Below, in pieces: positions 24,701 through 32,873 of a DNA stretch of 64,000 nucleotides. This DNA is from Verminephrobacter eiseniae EF01-2 (GTDB lineage Bacteria; Pseudomonadota; Gammaproteobacteria; Burkholderiales; Burkholderiaceae_C). Numbering within the stretch: position 1 is the first letter of the stretch; each line of letters opens with the position of its first letter. Below the pieces are notes generated by a model. It was not told the DNA's origin. It made no database searches and saw only the letters and a list, made by a program, of their open reading frames with translations. A program made the translations under genes and the position numbers. The DNA lies in the NCBI RefSeq assembly GCF_000015565.1, contig NC_008786.1:3348001-3412000 (forward strand), in the 5' to 3' direction.

Positions 24701-24704
24701 ACAT
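18753..24704 (-). CDS. chpA: Giant hybrid chemotaxis kinase ChpA/PilL of the type IV pilus system
   Basis: A 1983-residue CheA-like kinase that relays PilJ signals to PilG and PilH to control twitching. Histidine phosphotransfer (Hpt) domains with intact HTLKGSSR sites are centred near residues 725 and 1240; further Hpt-like helical domains, some lacking the His (e.g. ALAGSSATVG near 1020), fill the N-terminal part. Ala/Pro-rich linkers lie near 610-675 and 1115-1165. Then come a dimerisation and ATPase region (HLLRNCATHGIE, DDGAGL, GRGIGMDVV, about 1525-1675), a CheW-like domain, and a C-terminal receiver with DDS and the phosphoacceptor in LSDIEMPRMDG. I start at ATG 24704 (MSSIDVN) after GGGAA; a TTG at 24725 is the alternative. 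Confidence 0.93.
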   Translation of the reverse strand: MSSIDVNHALAADGPLGQDLGPLAWVLDELRKSLDAAVKAMRRFVRDAEAARASDLDALDTGPLRIARQHLHQAWGALEMVGMGPSALLLHSMEMAVQKFVQRPESCSDDAAAAIERASFALIEYLEAVLAGKDVSPVTLFPQYRDTQVLAGADRAHPADLWPVERRFREPEGRVSAPPLPYGAAARASLDSTVLRIVKSGDLKAALSLRDICLGFVAAQTDRRTRTFWKICAGFFDACGSGLLLPDIYVKRVASRVLMQYATLAKGDPAIADRLVQDLLFFCSQARSTGQSAAAAPSLEAVRQAFALDRFKPVDYELARFGRFDPAMLAQARKRIASATEIWSALAGGDRNKLKPAADQFSLVCDSLRKLHPGSENLAQALTQALEATARSGEPPSAALAMEVATSVLYLQAAFEELDTADDQLEARATRLAERLHAVTAGAESEPLEHWMEELYRRVSDNQTMGSVVGELRATLAETEKALDQFFRNPKERAVLATVPGHFAQMRGVLSVLGLEQASLAVARMRETVERLLVDAVPEAERAGIFEKLGSSLGALDLLIDMLSYQRTMARKLFVFDEDLGELRILMSKTRARVTDATEEAPARLEERSAPAKPAPAVLPPAPVSPSPPAASQAPSDSGLRPAPAAKVAPAAVIPAPAAVAAAATPAPVAATAKPLARDLDSELLDVFLEEVREVVVNGLIAIDLLRAEPGNLGEQTTLRRAFHTLKGSSRMVGLNDFGEAAWSMEQVLNAWLTEKKPAQPGLLQLSGAALQAFSRWADDIAAGDAGGWQPQAFRASADAMRLDGTLLPLVLPGAASDAAPAPAQKQAAPASAKDQAVPDLHPTMPAFMPTMPAFMPTEMLGVDQELPAEAPADMPEMAEDIDFSVFAAALNESPAPPAETARPGATPANEVPASPALPPSDDDTGFDTTEWVTPEAVPEPAAEPASELAAPVDAQPPEESGSDAVKVIGTLRIGIPLYNVYLNEADEWSRRLVTCLQEWSLELHEPLPDTAAALSHALAGSSATVGFKTLSEMARLLEHALQHVQLQSRGTAEQAQIFTAAAQDIRRLLHQFAAGFLKEANPELLQQLRQILETELRDTLSPPQGEDPAAPAPAVHAEPEVAQASQAAPAPAPAAPKPEAQAAAAVPPPAAGPVAPALSVVQRDHDQHIDDAIAHAIAMSPDADDDIDAIDVIDPDLFPIFEEEAAELLPRLGGALRQWVARPGNLGARSELLRALHTLKGSSRLAGAMRLGEMAHRLESAIEQFDPDTVTAEQIEPLQGNFDGLQANFDALRAIGQAPIDTLVPLPTEAAHAHPETGAPAATSATAAADAVAAPAVALRPPVSSQLAPLRVAANQSVRVRAQLLDRLVNQAGEVMISRARLDVRLGQFRSSLADLSGNLDRLRQQLRDIEVQAESQMQSRLALSKDSAAGFDPLEFDRFTRVQELTRMMAESVNDVATVQRNLQRAMEGAEDDLIAQGRQARELQRDLLRTRMVEFEGIAERLYAVVRQASKETGKQIKLNITGGSIEMDRGVLDRMTPAFEHLLRNCATHGIEAPQLRVAAGKPATGTITVDLRHEGNDVSVEFRDDGAGLNLPRILEKAIEQGILAPDAQLDDAEIASLIFMPGFSTATEVTGLAGRGIGMDVVRTEINALGGRVEISTEAGKGAAFRMVLPLTTAVTQVVMLHAGDLVIGVPANVVEIVRRTPATELEQAYRSGTFDDGGTEKIPFFWFGALLQASMRSSEPVGKTRPVVIFRSASQRIALHVDEVLGNQEVVVKNLGPQLSRLPGLAGMSVLASGAVVLIYNPVALATVYGDQVRAASAASASLPPEPETHGTAGTGNKVAPPRLAGPSQVPLVLVVDDSITVRRVTQRLLQREGYRVALAADGLQALERLQEERPTVVLSDIEMPRMDGFDLARNIRADGALRDLPIIMITSRIAEKHREHAIELGVNHYLGKPYSDEELLDLIQHYARIAVTAEL

Positions 24705-24752
24705 GAAATTGTTCCCGACTGCCAAGAGCCAGCTCGTTGGTTGATGACTGCG

Positions 24753-27056
24753 TCAAACGATCTTGAAGCGGGCCACCGATTGGCGCAGTTCTTCGGCCAT
24801 GCGCGAGAGCTCGCGCACCTGTTGCGCCGTGCTGCGGGTGCCTTCTCCGGTTTGCTCGGTCACGGCAAAAATATGCTGGATGTTGTCGGCCACCACGTTG
24901 GCCAGAACCGCTTCCTTGGACGCCGATGACGAAATCTGCTCGATCAGTTCGGCCAGACGGCGCGACACACGGTCGATCTCGGTCAGGGCCGTGCCGGCGC
25001 TGTCGGACAGGCGGGCCCCTTCGACCACACCCTGGGTCGAGCGCTCCATGGCGGCCACGGCGTCCTGGGTGTCGGTCTGAATGGCCTTGACCAGGGCCGA
25101 GATCTGGCGCGTGGCATCGGCAGAGCGTTCGGCCAGCCGCTGCACTTCTTCGGCCACCACCGAGAAGCCTCGGCCGGCTTCACCGGCCGAGGCCGCCTGT
25201 ATCGCGGCATTGAGGGCCAGCACGTTGGTTTGCTCGGTGATGTCGGAGATCAGTTCGGTGATTTCACCGATCTCTTGCGAGGATTCGCCCAGGCGCTTGA
25301 TGCGCTTGGAGGTGTCCTGAATCTGATCGCGGATCGAGTTCATGCCGCCGATGGCGTTTTGCACCGCCTGCAGGCCCGAGTCCGCCGCTTGCAGCGATTG
25401 GCGCGCCACCGTGGCTGACTCTTGCGCCTGGGCCGAGACTTCGTTGATGCGGGCCGCCATGTCGAGAACGGAACGGCCGGTTTCGCGGATTTCGCGCAGT
25501 TGCTCGGTCGATGCCGCCAGCAGTTCGGTCGAGGTGTTGTCCACCTGGGCCGTGGTTTGCGCCACCTGGGTCGCCGTGTTCTGCACGTTGCCCACGAGTT
25601 GGCGCAACTCTTCCACCGTGTAGTTCACCGAGTCGGCAATGGCGCCGGTGATGTCTTCGGTCACCGTGGCTTCCTGGGTCAGGTCACCTTCGGCCACCGA
25701 TTGCAGCTCGTTCATCAAACGCAAAATCGCGGCCTGGTTGGCGTCATTGACGCGCTTGGCCTCCAGTTCCTGGCGTTTGGCCTCCAGTTCCTGGCGCCGG
25801 GCTTCCTGCTCTTGGCGCCGGGCTTCCTTTTGCTGCGTTTCAGCCGCTGCCTGACGGGCACGGCTGTCGAGCAACTGCACGCGCGAAATGCCGATGCCGC
25901 ACAGCAGCACGAACAGGCCGGCCAGCACCAGGGCCGCAACGTGGCCGGCACCCAGACCGGTTTCGGTGGTCAGTTTGGCTTGCAGCGCTTCGAGTTGGCG
26001 GCGCAGCGGGTCGCTATCGGCAATGATGGCCGCCTGCGCCTCACGGGCCGACACCAGGCCTTGCAGGTTGCTCAAAATGGCAGCGGCCTGGGTGCGGGTC
26101 TGCTCGTAGATTTTGGCCAGTTCCTGGAGCTGTTCGCGGGTTTGGTCATCCTTGGTCGCGGTCAGCCGCAGTTCGACGCTGCCGTCGAGCAGACCCTGGG
26201 TGATTTCCTTGAACGAGTTCAAGTCCTTGCCCAACATGAACACCGCCTCGGGGCTGACGCCTTCTATGGTCTGGAATTCGTTGGCCGACTTGCCGATCCG
26301 CTGGGTCAGCATCACCAATTGGCCGGCCGCAGAGATTTCAGCGGCCGGGGCGTTTTGTTGCAGTTTCAGCGACGATATCGTTTCTGCGATTTCCAGCAGC
26401 GTGGAGGACTCGCGGTTGATGGTGCGCAGGGCCTCGCTGACCTGCGTCAGGACTTTTTGCTGGCCCAGCACGACACCGGCGTTGCGCTCGGCGCGCTTCA
26501 TCAGCGGGTTTATGCTGTCCAACTCCGGCTTGAATGCATCACTGAGCGGGTAAACGTCGATCTGCGCATTGCCGTCGTTCAGGGCGTGCACACCGCGCAC
26601 CAGCGTGCTGGAGCTTTCCGTCAGGTCGGCGAAGGTCTTCGGGTCACCGAGCATCACCTGCGACACCAACTTGGCCACCCGCTGCGACTGCATCAGCGAC
26701 TGGCCGGTGACCTCGATCTGGTGCGCCGAGCGGTCGGCCTGGCGCAGCGCCCAGATGATGATCAGCACCAGCGCCACGATGCCCAGCGCGAGCAACACCA
26801 GAAAAAGGCGCTGATGACTGGCGGCGCTGCGGCGCCCGAGCAGCGGCAGCGCGATCAGGTCTCCGGCCGGGGATGATTCCTGTTGCCGGGCCTCCGGTGC
26901 CTCTTGGGCAGGATTGACGGCCTCGGCTTGGCGGGCGTGGTGCGGCGCCCCCTTTTGCGCGCCCGTGACCGGGAATTTCTGCTCATCGGCCACCGCAGCG
27001 CCATCCGGCTTGGCGGGATTCCGGTTGAACAGTTTGCCAAATTGATTGACGGACAT
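24753..27056 (-). CDS. pilJ: Type IV pilus methyl-accepting chemotaxis protein PilJ
   Basis: A 767-residue membrane receptor that senses surface or pilus signals for the Chp pathway. A first transmembrane helix is near residues 80-102 (LFLVLLALGIVALVLIIIWA) and a second near 370-395 (ALVLAGLFVLLCGIGI), with the PilJ-type sensor between. A charged heptad stretch follows (repeats of RRQELEAKRQELEAKR), then a HAMP-like linker with LTQEATVTEDITGAIADSVN and the long cytoplasmic coiled coil whose hairpin tip is the conserved EISDITEQTNVLALNAAIQA-type block. It lies between pilI and chpA on the same strand with short gaps, consistent with one transcript. Confidence 0.95.
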   Translation of the reverse strand: MSVNQFGKLFNRNPAKPDGAAVADEQKFPVTGAQKGAPHHARQAEAVNPAQEAPEARQQESSPAGDLIALPLLGRRSAASHQRLFLVLLALGIVALVLIIIWALRQADRSAHQIEVTGQSLMQSQRVAKLVSQVMLGDPKTFADLTESSSTLVRGVHALNDGNAQIDVYPLSDAFKPELDSINPLMKRAERNAGVVLGQQKVLTQVSEALRTINRESSTLLEIAETISSLKLQQNAPAAEISAAGQLVMLTQRIGKSANEFQTIEGVSPEAVFMLGKDLNSFKEITQGLLDGSVELRLTATKDDQTREQLQELAKIYEQTRTQAAAILSNLQGLVSAREAQAAIIADSDPLRRQLEALQAKLTTETGLGAGHVAALVLAGLFVLLCGIGISRVQLLDSRARQAAAETQQKEARRQEQEARRQELEAKRQELEAKRVNDANQAAILRLMNELQSVAEGDLTQEATVTEDITGAIADSVNYTVEELRQLVGNVQNTATQVAQTTAQVDNTSTELLAASTEQLREIRETGRSVLDMAARINEVSAQAQESATVARQSLQAADSGLQAVQNAIGGMNSIRDQIQDTSKRIKRLGESSQEIGEITELISDITEQTNVLALNAAIQAASAGEAGRGFSVVAEEVQRLAERSADATRQISALVKAIQTDTQDAVAAMERSTQGVVEGARLSDSAGTALTEIDRVSRRLAELIEQISSSASKEAVLANVVADNIQHIFAVTEQTGEGTRSTAQQVRELSRMAEELRQSVARFKIV

Positions 27057-27077
27057 GGTGCAGCCTTACAGAAAAAC

Positions 27078-27605
27078 TCAAACACTGATACTCAAAAAAG
27101 CGGGGTGTCGGGACAGGATCTGCAGGTTCAGTTCCTGCCAGCGCTTGCCGCTGGAATCGATATAGGTGGTGCCAAAGTACGGGGGCGAATCTTTGGCCGG
27201 TGGCTCGGACGCCACAAAGGCATCGGTGCCGCGCAAACCCGCCAGGCGGTCGACCAGCAGCGCCGCGTTGACCTCCAGCGCGGTGTTGAACGCCAGCAGG
27301 CTGGCATCGGCCAAAGCCTGCTCGGTGCGGGGCACGACCGAGCCCAGCAGGCCCGCCAGATCGACCACGCCGACCAAACCGCCGCGCAGATTGGCAACGC
27401 CGAGAAACCAGCTTTGGGTATAGGGCACGGTTTGTACCGAGACCCAGGGGAAGATCTCCCCCGATTGTCCCAGCGGCAACAAATAAGAACTCCCGGCGGA
27501 CTCTGCGGCCAGCCAGGATGACACAGACGTGGCTTCGTCCCTTGCAGCCTGTAGGCGGCTGGCAAGCCGGGTCTGTAGCTCTCGCAGGGCTTCGCGGTTG
27601 GCCAT
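27078..27605 (-). CDS. pilI: Twitching-motility adaptor PilI (CheW-like)
   Basis: A 175-residue CheW-domain adaptor that links the PilJ receptor to the ChpA kinase. The N-terminus is a short helix (LRELQTRLASRLQAARDEA), and the core contains GVANLRGGLVGVVDLAGLLG, the strand-loop block typical of CheW domains. It lies 22 bases before pilJ and 15 bases after pilH on the minus strand. The length and position match PilI of other type IV pilus chemotaxis clusters. No signal peptide is present, as expected for a cytoplasmic adaptor. Confidence 0.92.
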   Translation of the reverse strand: MANREALRELQTRLASRLQAARDEATSVSSWLAAESAGSSYLLPLGQSGEIFPWVSVQTVPYTQSWFLGVANLRGGLVGVVDLAGLLGSVVPRTEQALADASLLAFNTALEVNAALLVDRLAGLRGTDAFVASEPPAKDSPPYFGTTYIDSSGKRWQELNLQILSRHPAFLSISV

Positions 27606-27620
27606 GAGTGCGCTACAGCC

Positions 27621-27986
27621 TCAGCCCAAGGCGTCGATCTTGGCTTGCAACTCGGCCGGGTCGACCGGCTTGGTGATGTAGCCACGCGCGCCCTGACGCA
27701 TACCCCAGACCCGGTCCGTCTCCTGATTCTTGCTGGTGCACATGATGATCGGCACATCGGCATACTGCGGATCCCGGGTAATGGCGCGCGTGAGCTGAAA
27801 GCCATTCTGGCCCGGCATCACCACGTCCATCAAAATCAGGTCCGGCTTTTCTTCGGCCAGGCGCCGAAAGGCTTCTTCGGCGTTTTCTGCAGTGCGCACC
27901 TGTATGCCTTTTTTCTGCAGCAGATCGGTCAGGAACATCAACTCGGTCTTCGAATCGTCGACGACCAGTACTTTTTGGATGGGCAT
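27621..27986 (-). CDS. pilH: Response regulator PilH
   Basis: A stand-alone CheY-like receiver, 121 residues, which in Pseudomonas-type systems acts on pilus retraction. The acidic pair is Asp10-Asp11 (VVDDS), the phosphoacceptor is Asp54 (LILMDVVMPG), and the conserved Thr/Ser (CTSKN) and Lys (YITKPVDP) are present. The start ATG shares one base with the pilG stop (TAATG), so the two are coupled. There is no output domain. Confidence 0.94.
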   Translation of the reverse strand: MPIQKVLVVDDSKTELMFLTDLLQKKGIQVRTAENAEEAFRRLAEEKPDLILMDVVMPGQNGFQLTRAITRDPQYADVPIIMCTSKNQETDRVWGMRQGARGYITKPVDPAELQAKIDALG

Positions 27987-28387
27987 TACATCGCTCCTTG
28001 TTGGGAATGGTCAATCTTCTGACCAAACTGCAGGACAGCTTGCAAGAGCTGGTCTTTGGTGAACGGTTTGGTGAGATATTCCTGGCAGCCGACCATGCGC
28101 CCGCGTGCCTTGTCGAACACACCGTCTTTGGACGACAGCATGACCACCGGGGTATCGGCAAAACGGGCGTTGCGTTTGATGATGGCGCAAGTCTGGTAAC
28201 CGTCGAGCTTGGGCATCAGGATGTCGCAGAAAATCAGCTGCGGCTGATAATCGTTGACTTTGGCCAAGGCATCGAAGCCATCGTCGGCCAGCAGCACTTC
28301 GTGCCCCCCCTGCTTGAGAAAAATCTCTGCACTTCGGCGGATGGTGTTGCTGTCATCCACCACGAGCACTTTGAATGTTTTGATCAA
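27986..28387 (-). CDS. pilG: Response regulator PilG
   Basis: A CheY-like receiver of 133 residues that works with PilH downstream of ChpA. Phosphoacceptor Asp55 lies in LIFCDILMPKLDG; Asp11-Asp12, the Ser in LSSKDG and the Lys in YLTKPFTKD complete the active site. I chose TTG 28387 (reads MIKTFKVLVVDD) because family members start there and GGGAG lies about 11 bases before it. A longer frame to 28522 runs back over the rubredoxin gene and has no similarity to the family. It is the second gene after rubredoxin on the minus strand. Confidence 0.9.
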   Translation of the reverse strand: MIKTFKVLVVDDSNTIRRSAEIFLKQGGHEVLLADDGFDALAKVNDYQPQLIFCDILMPKLDGYQTCAIIKRNARFADTPVVMLSSKDGVFDKARGRMVGCQEYLTKPFTKDQLLQAVLQFGQKIDHSQQGAM

Positions 28388-28443
28388 TTGCCATTGCTCC
28401 CGCTGGAGAAAATAAACCACGCAACTGCGGCGGCGGCTGCGTA

Positions 28444-28617
28444 TCAAATCCGGATCATTTCGAAATCTTCCTTGCGGGCGCCACACTCGGGGCAGGTCCA
28501 ATTCATGGGCACCTGCTCCCAAGCAGTGTTGGCGGCAATGCCGTGTTCAGGGGCTCCCTCGGCCTCATCATAAATCCAACCACAAATCAGGCACATCCAG
28601 GTTTTAGAGTCGATCAC
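28444..28617 (-). CDS. rubA: Rubredoxin
   Basis: A 57-residue one-iron electron carrier. Both CXXCG knuckles are present: CLICG (Cys9, Cys12) and CPECG (Cys42, Cys45), with the family core WIYDEAEGAPEHGI before and ARKEDFEMIRI after. The start is GTG 28617 (reads MIDSKTWMC); the only other nearby start, at WM-C, would leave too short an N-terminus. It sits 57 bases before pilG and diverges from the thiD-like gene, an order I know from related Burkholderiales. Which reductase or oxidase it serves is not shown here. Confidence 0.93.
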   Translation of the reverse strand: MIDSKTWMCLICGWIYDEAEGAPEHGIAANTAWEQVPMNWTCPECGARKEDFEMIRI

Positions 28618-28735
28618 AGCTTAAAGGGCCTTCACATAGAATGCAACGATTGTATTGGCCAATGGGGCCTCGGCGGCGCAGTCGGCGCGTCGGCCTGCAA
28701 CTTTCCTGCCACTGTTCGGGCATGATCCACAGTCC

Positions 28736-29698
28736 ATGACCTCCCCCCCATTCCCTCCTGCGCCGGACCGCAGGGCACCCGACGATGACGAGCGGCAGGG
28801 TGCAGGTCCGGCCTGTGTGCTGGTGTTCAACGCCAGCGACCCGAGCGGGGCCGGCGGGCTGACCGCAGACATCACCGCCATTGCCTCGGTTGGCGGGCAT
28901 CCGATTGCGGTGGTCACCGGCGCCTATGCCCGTGACACGGCCGAGATCTTCGATCATTTCAGCTTCGACGATGAGGTGGTGGCCGAGCAGGCGCGCACGG
29001 TGCTCGAAGACCTTGCCGTGCAAGCCATCAAGGTCGGCTTCGTCGGCAGCCCGGAAAACATCAGCGCCATCGCCAGAATCACCACCGACTACGATGAAGT
29101 CCCGGTGATCGCGTACATGCCCAACCTGTCCTGGTGGCGCGATGAACTGATCGACGAGTATCTGAACGCCTTCCGGGAATTATTGTTACCACAGGCTTCG
29201 GTGTTGGTTGGAAACCACAGCACGCTGTGGCGCTGGCTGCTGCCGGACTGGAGCGGCCAGCGCAGCCCCACGGCGCGCGACATCGCCCGGGCGGCGGCCG
29301 AGATGGGCGTGCCCTACACCCTGGTCACCGGGATTGCACTGCCCGAGCAGTTTGTCGAGAACATGCTGGCCTCGCCCCAGGTGCTGCTCGGCGGTGGCAA
29401 GTTCGAGCTGTTCGATGCCAGTTTCTGTGGCGCCGGCGACACGCTGTCGGCCGCGCTGACCGCCCTGGTGGCCTGCGGCAACGACCTGGGCGAAGCCACC
29501 GGCGAAGCGCTGGGCTACCTCGACCGGTGCCTGGACGCCGGCTTTCGCCCCGGAATGGGGCATATCCTTCCCGACCGCATGTTCTGGGCCGCGCCCGGCG
29601 CCGACGATGCCCGGGACGCCGAAGAAGACAATCCCACCATTGACGATGCACAGGCCCTGGAAGGCTTTGTGATGCCACCCCATGACACCAAACACTGA
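28736..29698 (+). CDS. thiD: Hydroxymethylpyrimidine/phosphomethylpyrimidine kinase (ThiD-like)
   Basis: A ribokinase-fold kinase of about 320 residues. The N-terminal [13 protein letters not shown] matches the pyrimidine-binding start of ThiD, and [10 protein letters not shown] near residue 232 holds the catalytic Asp and anion hole. It therefore likely phosphorylates hydroxymethylpyrimidine (phosphate) in thiamine synthesis. A longer acidic tail ([17 protein letters not shown]) follows the core. I start at ATG 28736; a TTG 27 codons earlier adds sequence without family similarity. It overlaps hemL by 17 bases, suggesting coupled translation. Members of this subgroup can be side paralogues, so the pathway role is less certain than the fold. 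Confidence 0.85.
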   Translation: MTSPPFPPAPDRRAPDDDERQGAGPACVLVFNASDPSGAGGLTADITAIASVGGHPIAVVTGAYARDTAEIFDHFSFDDEVVAEQARTVLEDLAVQAIKVGFVGSPENISAIARITTDYDEVPVIAYMPNLSWWRDELIDEYLNAFRELLLPQASVLVGNHSTLWRWLLPDWSGQRSPTARDIARAAAEMGVPYTLVTGIALPEQFVENMLASPQVLLGGGKFELFDASFCGAGDTLSAALTALVACGNDLGEATGEALGYLDRCLDAGFRPGMGHILPDRMFWAAPGADDARDAEEDNPTIDDAQALEGFVMPPHDTKH

Positions 29699-30995
29699 TC
29701 TGAATATCCCGCTGTTCGAGCGCGCCAAGGCGCTCATTCCCGGTGGCGTGAACTCGCCAGTCCGGGCCTTCAAGGCAGTCGGCGGCACGCCCCGCTTCGT
29801 CAAGCGCGCCCGGGGCGCGTACTTCTGGGACGCCAACGACCAGCGTTTCATCGACTACATCGGCTCCTGGGGACCGATGATTCTGGGGCATGGCCACCCG
29901 GCGGTGCTCGAAGCGGTGCAGCAGGCAGCGCTGGAGGGTCTGAGCTTTGGCGCCCCCACCGAGCGCGAGTTGGAACTGGCCGAGGCCATCTTGCGCCTGC
30001 TGCCATCGATGCAGATGATCCGCCTGGTCAGTTCGGGCACCGAGGCCGGCATGAGCGCGATCCGCCTGGCACGCGGCGCCACCGGCCGCAGCAAGCTCAT
30101 CAAGTTCGAGGGCTGCTACCACGGCCATGCCGATGCGCTGCTGGTCAAGGCCGGTTCGGGCCTGGCCACCTTCGGCAACGCCACCAGCGCCGGCGTGCCC
30201 GCCGAGGTGGTGCAGCACACGCTGGTGCTCGAATACAACAGCATCGAGCAGCTCGAACGAGCCTTTGCATTGCACGGCAAGGAACTGGCCTGCCTGATCA
30301 TCGAGCCGATCGCCGGCAACATGAACCTGGTGCGCGCCAGCGTGCCCTTCATGCGCCGCTGCCGCGAGTTGTGCAGCGAATACGGCGCATTGCTGGTGCT
30401 CGACGAGGTGATGACCGGCTTTCGGGTGGCGCCGGGCGGCGCGCAAAGCCTGTACGCCCGGGACATACCAGGCTTCCAACCCGATCTGACGGTGCTCGGC
30501 AAGGTGATTGGCGGCGGCATGCCGCTGGCCGCCTTTGGCGGGTCGCGCGCGCTGATGGAACACCTGGCGCCATTGGGTGCGGTCTACCAGGCTGGCACCT
30601 TGTCGGGCAACCCGGTGGCCACGGCCTGCGGCCTGGCGACGCTGCGCGCCATCGGCCAACCGGGCTTTTTTGCCGCGCTGTCGGCCCGCACCCGGGCGCT
30701 GGTCGAGGGGCTACGGGGCGCTGCGGCGGCCGAAGGCGTGGCTTTCAGCGCGGACAGCGAAGGCGGCATGTTCGGCTTCTTTCTGCTGCCGGCGCTGCCC
30801 CGGAACTACGCCCAGGTGCTGCAAACCGACAGCGCACGCTTCAACCAACTGTTCCACGGCCTGCTCGAACGCGGCATCTACATCGCGCCGGCGCTCTACG
30901 AGGCCGGCTTTGTCAGCGCAGCGCACAGCGACGAGGACATTGCAGCCACCGTGGCTGCGGCGCGCGAGGTGTTCAAGACGCTGGCAAAACCATAG
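29682..30995 (+). CDS. hemL: Glutamate-1-semialdehyde 2,1-aminomutase
   Basis: A PLP enzyme of the C5 haem pathway that converts glutamate-1-semialdehyde to 5-aminolevulinate. It has 437 residues, normal length. The opening [20 protein letters not shown] is diagnostic, and the PLP lysine is Lys274 in [34 protein letters not shown] and [11 protein letters not shown] are also intact. It begins inside the 3' end of the thiD-like gene and faces purH, which ends 62 bases downstream on the other strand. Confidence 0.97.
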   Translation: MTPNTDLNIPLFERAKALIPGGVNSPVRAFKAVGGTPRFVKRARGAYFWDANDQRFIDYIGSWGPMILGHGHPAVLEAVQQAALEGLSFGAPTERELELAEAILRLLPSMQMIRLVSSGTEAGMSAIRLARGATGRSKLIKFEGCYHGHADALLVKAGSGLATFGNATSAGVPAEVVQHTLVLEYNSIEQLERAFALHGKELACLIIEPIAGNMNLVRASVPFMRRCRELCSEYGALLVLDEVMTGFRVAPGGAQSLYARDIPGFQPDLTVLGKVIGGGMPLAAFGGSRALMEHLAPLGAVYQAGTLSGNPVATACGLATLRAIGQPGFFAALSARTRALVEGLRGAAAAEGVAFSADSEGGMFGFFLLPALPRNYAQVLQTDSARFNQLFHGLLERGIYIAPALYEAGFVSAAHSDEDIAATVAAAREVFKTLAKP

Positions 30996-31057
30996 CGGCA
31001 GGGGCCATGCAATGGATGCGCCCGGGGCCGCCATCACCTCGATGCCGCGGATGCCCC

Positions 31058-32662
31058 TCAGTGGCGGAAATGCCGCAGGCCGCTGAACACCATGGCCACG
31101 CCGCGCTCGTTGGCCGCATCGATGACCTCTTGGTCACGCACCGAGCCGCCGGGCTGGATCACGCAACTGGCGCCGGCGTCGAGCACCACATCCAGGCCGT
31201 CACGGAAGGGGAAGAAGGCGTCGCTGGCCACGGCCGTGCCCTGTAGCGTCAGCCCGGCCTGCTGCGCCTTGATGCTGGCGATGCGTGCCGAATCCAGGCG
31301 GCTCATCTGGCCAGCGCCGACGCCCATGGTCATGCCGTCCTTGCAGAACACGATGGCATTGCTCTTGACGTATTTGGCGACCTTCCAGGCGAACAGCAGG
31401 TCTTGCAGCGCTTCGGGGCCGGGCCGCTTGTGCGTCACGACCCGCAGCGCGCTCGGCGACAGCTCCTGGTTGTCTGCCGTTTGCAGCAGCAGCCCGGAGC
31501 CGATGCGCCGGGCATCGAGCGCGTTGCGGCCGCGCTCTTTGCCCTCCTGGCCGGTCTGGACGGGCAGCGCAATCCTGAGCAGGCGCAGATTGGCCTTGGC
31601 TTTGAAGATCTCCAGCGCCTGCGCGCTGAAGTCAGGGGCCAGCAGCACCTCGGCGAACTGCTGGCCGAGCTGCCGGGCGGCCGCGTCGTCGACCACGCAG
31701 TTGAAGGCGATGATGCCGCCAAAGGCGCTGGTCGGGTCGGTCCGCAAAGCCTTGCGGTAGGCGCTCGCTGCGTCCAGGCCCAGCGCCACGCCGCAGGGGT
31801 TGGCGTGCTTGACGATCACGCAGGCCGCAGCGTCGAAGCTCTTGACGCATTCCCAGGCGGCATCGGCATCGGCCAGGTTGTTGTAGGACAGCTCCTTGCC
31901 CTGCAATTGCTCGGCCGTGACCAGGGAGCCGGGGGCCGGGTGCAGTTCGCGATACAGCGCGGCCTGCTGGTGCGCGTTCTCGCCATAGCGCAGGTCTTGC
32001 ACCTTGCTGAAGATGGCGTTGCTCTGGCCGGGGAACTGCATGCGCGCCGGCACCGCGCTGTCGTCGATGCAACGGTCGGCCTCGAACCGCAGCGACGACA
32101 GGTAGTGGCTGATCGCAGCGTCGTACTGCGCAATGCGGTTGAACGCCGCCACCGACAGCGCAAAGCGCAGCGGGTCGGACAATGTGCCGTTGGCGCGGAG
32201 CTCGGCCAGCACGGACGGGTACTGCGCGGCGTCGGTCAGCACGCCCACATGCTGCCAGTTCTTGGCCGCGCTGCGCACCATCGCCGGGCCGCCGATGTCG
32301 ATGTTCTCCACGGCCTCGGCCAGCGTGCAAGCGGCCTGGGCCACGGTGGCTTCGAACGGGTACAGGTTGACCACCAGCAGGTCGATGGTGGCTATGCCAT
32401 GCTCCTTCAGGGCCGCCATATGCCCGGGCCGTTCACGGCGGGCGAGCAGGCCGGCGTGCACCTTGGGGTGCAGCGTCTTGACGCGGCCGTCGAGCATTTC
32501 GGGCCATTGCGTCAGTTCGGCCACCTCGGTCACCGGCAGACCCTGGCCAGCCAGCAGCTTGGCCGTGCCGCCGGTGGACAGCAGCCCTATGCCCAGCGCG
32601 TGCAGGGCTTGCGCGAATTCGACGATGCCGGTCTTGTCGGAGACGGACAGGAGTGCGTTCAT
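31058..32662 (-). CDS. purH: Bifunctional AICAR formyltransferase/IMP cyclohydrolase
   Basis: Catalyses the last two steps of purine synthesis, from AICAR to IMP. It has 534 residues: an N-terminal cyclohydrolase domain ([39 protein letters not shown]) and a C-terminal formyltransferase with [12 protein letters not shown] and the catalytic KHANPCG block. I start at ATG 32662 ([12 protein letters not shown]). The frame stays open into the neighbouring hairpin repeat, which is not part of the gene. There is no purine-rich ribosome site before the start: that place is filled by four CTCAT units. Confidence 0.96.
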   Translation of the reverse strand: MNALLSVSDKTGIVEFAQALHALGIGLLSTGGTAKLLAGQGLPVTEVAELTQWPEMLDGRVKTLHPKVHAGLLARRERPGHMAALKEHGIATIDLLVVNLYPFEATVAQAACTLAEAVENIDIGGPAMVRSAAKNWQHVGVLTDAAQYPSVLAELRANGTLSDPLRFALSVAAFNRIAQYDAAISHYLSSLRFEADRCIDDSAVPARMQFPGQSNAIFSKVQDLRYGENAHQQAALYRELHPAPGSLVTAEQLQGKELSYNNLADADAAWECVKSFDAAACVIVKHANPCGVALGLDAASAYRKALRTDPTSAFGGIIAFNCVVDDAAARQLGQQFAEVLLAPDFSAQALEIFKAKANLRLLRIALPVQTGQEGKERGRNALDARRIGSGLLLQTADNQELSPSALRVVTHKRPGPEALQDLLFAWKVAKYVKSNAIVFCKDGMTMGVGAGQMSRLDSARIASIKAQQAGLTLQGTAVASDAFFPFRDGLDVVLDAGASCVIQPGGSVRDQEVIDAANERGVAMVFSGLRHFRH

Positions 32663-32682
32663 GAGATGAGATGAGATGAGAT
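32661..32682. repeat. Pentanucleotide tandem repeat (ATGAG)4 at the purH start
   Basis: On the plus strand ATGAG is repeated four times (32661-32680) plus AT; on the coding strand it reads CTCAT and its last unit merges with the purH start codon. It occupies the position where a Shine-Dalgarno site would be expected. Such repeats can change length by slippage. Confidence 0.85.
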
Positions 32683-32709
32683 CAGGTGGTGGGAGTTTGA
32701 ACGAAGCGG

Positions 32710-32873
32710 GTGTCGCGTCACCGATCATCTGTCGGTCTGCGCTGGCCATCGAAGCGCATCGCGGCGTTGCATCGCTTGCCAATACAGCTCGGTATGGGCT
32801 GCGCGATGCGCCTTGCGCTGCGCTCCGATGGCTGCGTGCAGCCTGCGACATCTGACCGGTGACGCGACACTAG
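32710..32873 (+). mobile_element. Hairpin repeat (MITE-like), copy A
   Basis: A full-length copy, about 164 bp, between purH and fis. The left end GTGTCGCGTCACCGATCATC and the right end TGACCGGTGACGCGACACTA are near-perfect inverse repeats; the two halves of the element pair along most of their length. The left CTA of the usual CTAG edge is mutated (CGG). The right edge TA (32871-32872) is shared with copy B. No coding capacity. Plus is defined as the orientation with TCTGTCGGTCTGCGCTGG in the left arm. Confidence 0.85.

Noticed and set aside
28621..28735. Promoter for the divergent rubredoxin/thiD gap
   Set aside because: A TACAAT-like hexamer is visible on the minus strand but no -35 at proper spacing supports it, so it was not listed.
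32662..32851. N-terminal extension of purH into the hairpin repeat
   Set aside because: The extra 63 residues are repeat translation (e.g. [18 protein letters not shown]) that recurs at other unrelated frames; PurH proteins begin at [16 protein letters not shown] sequence.
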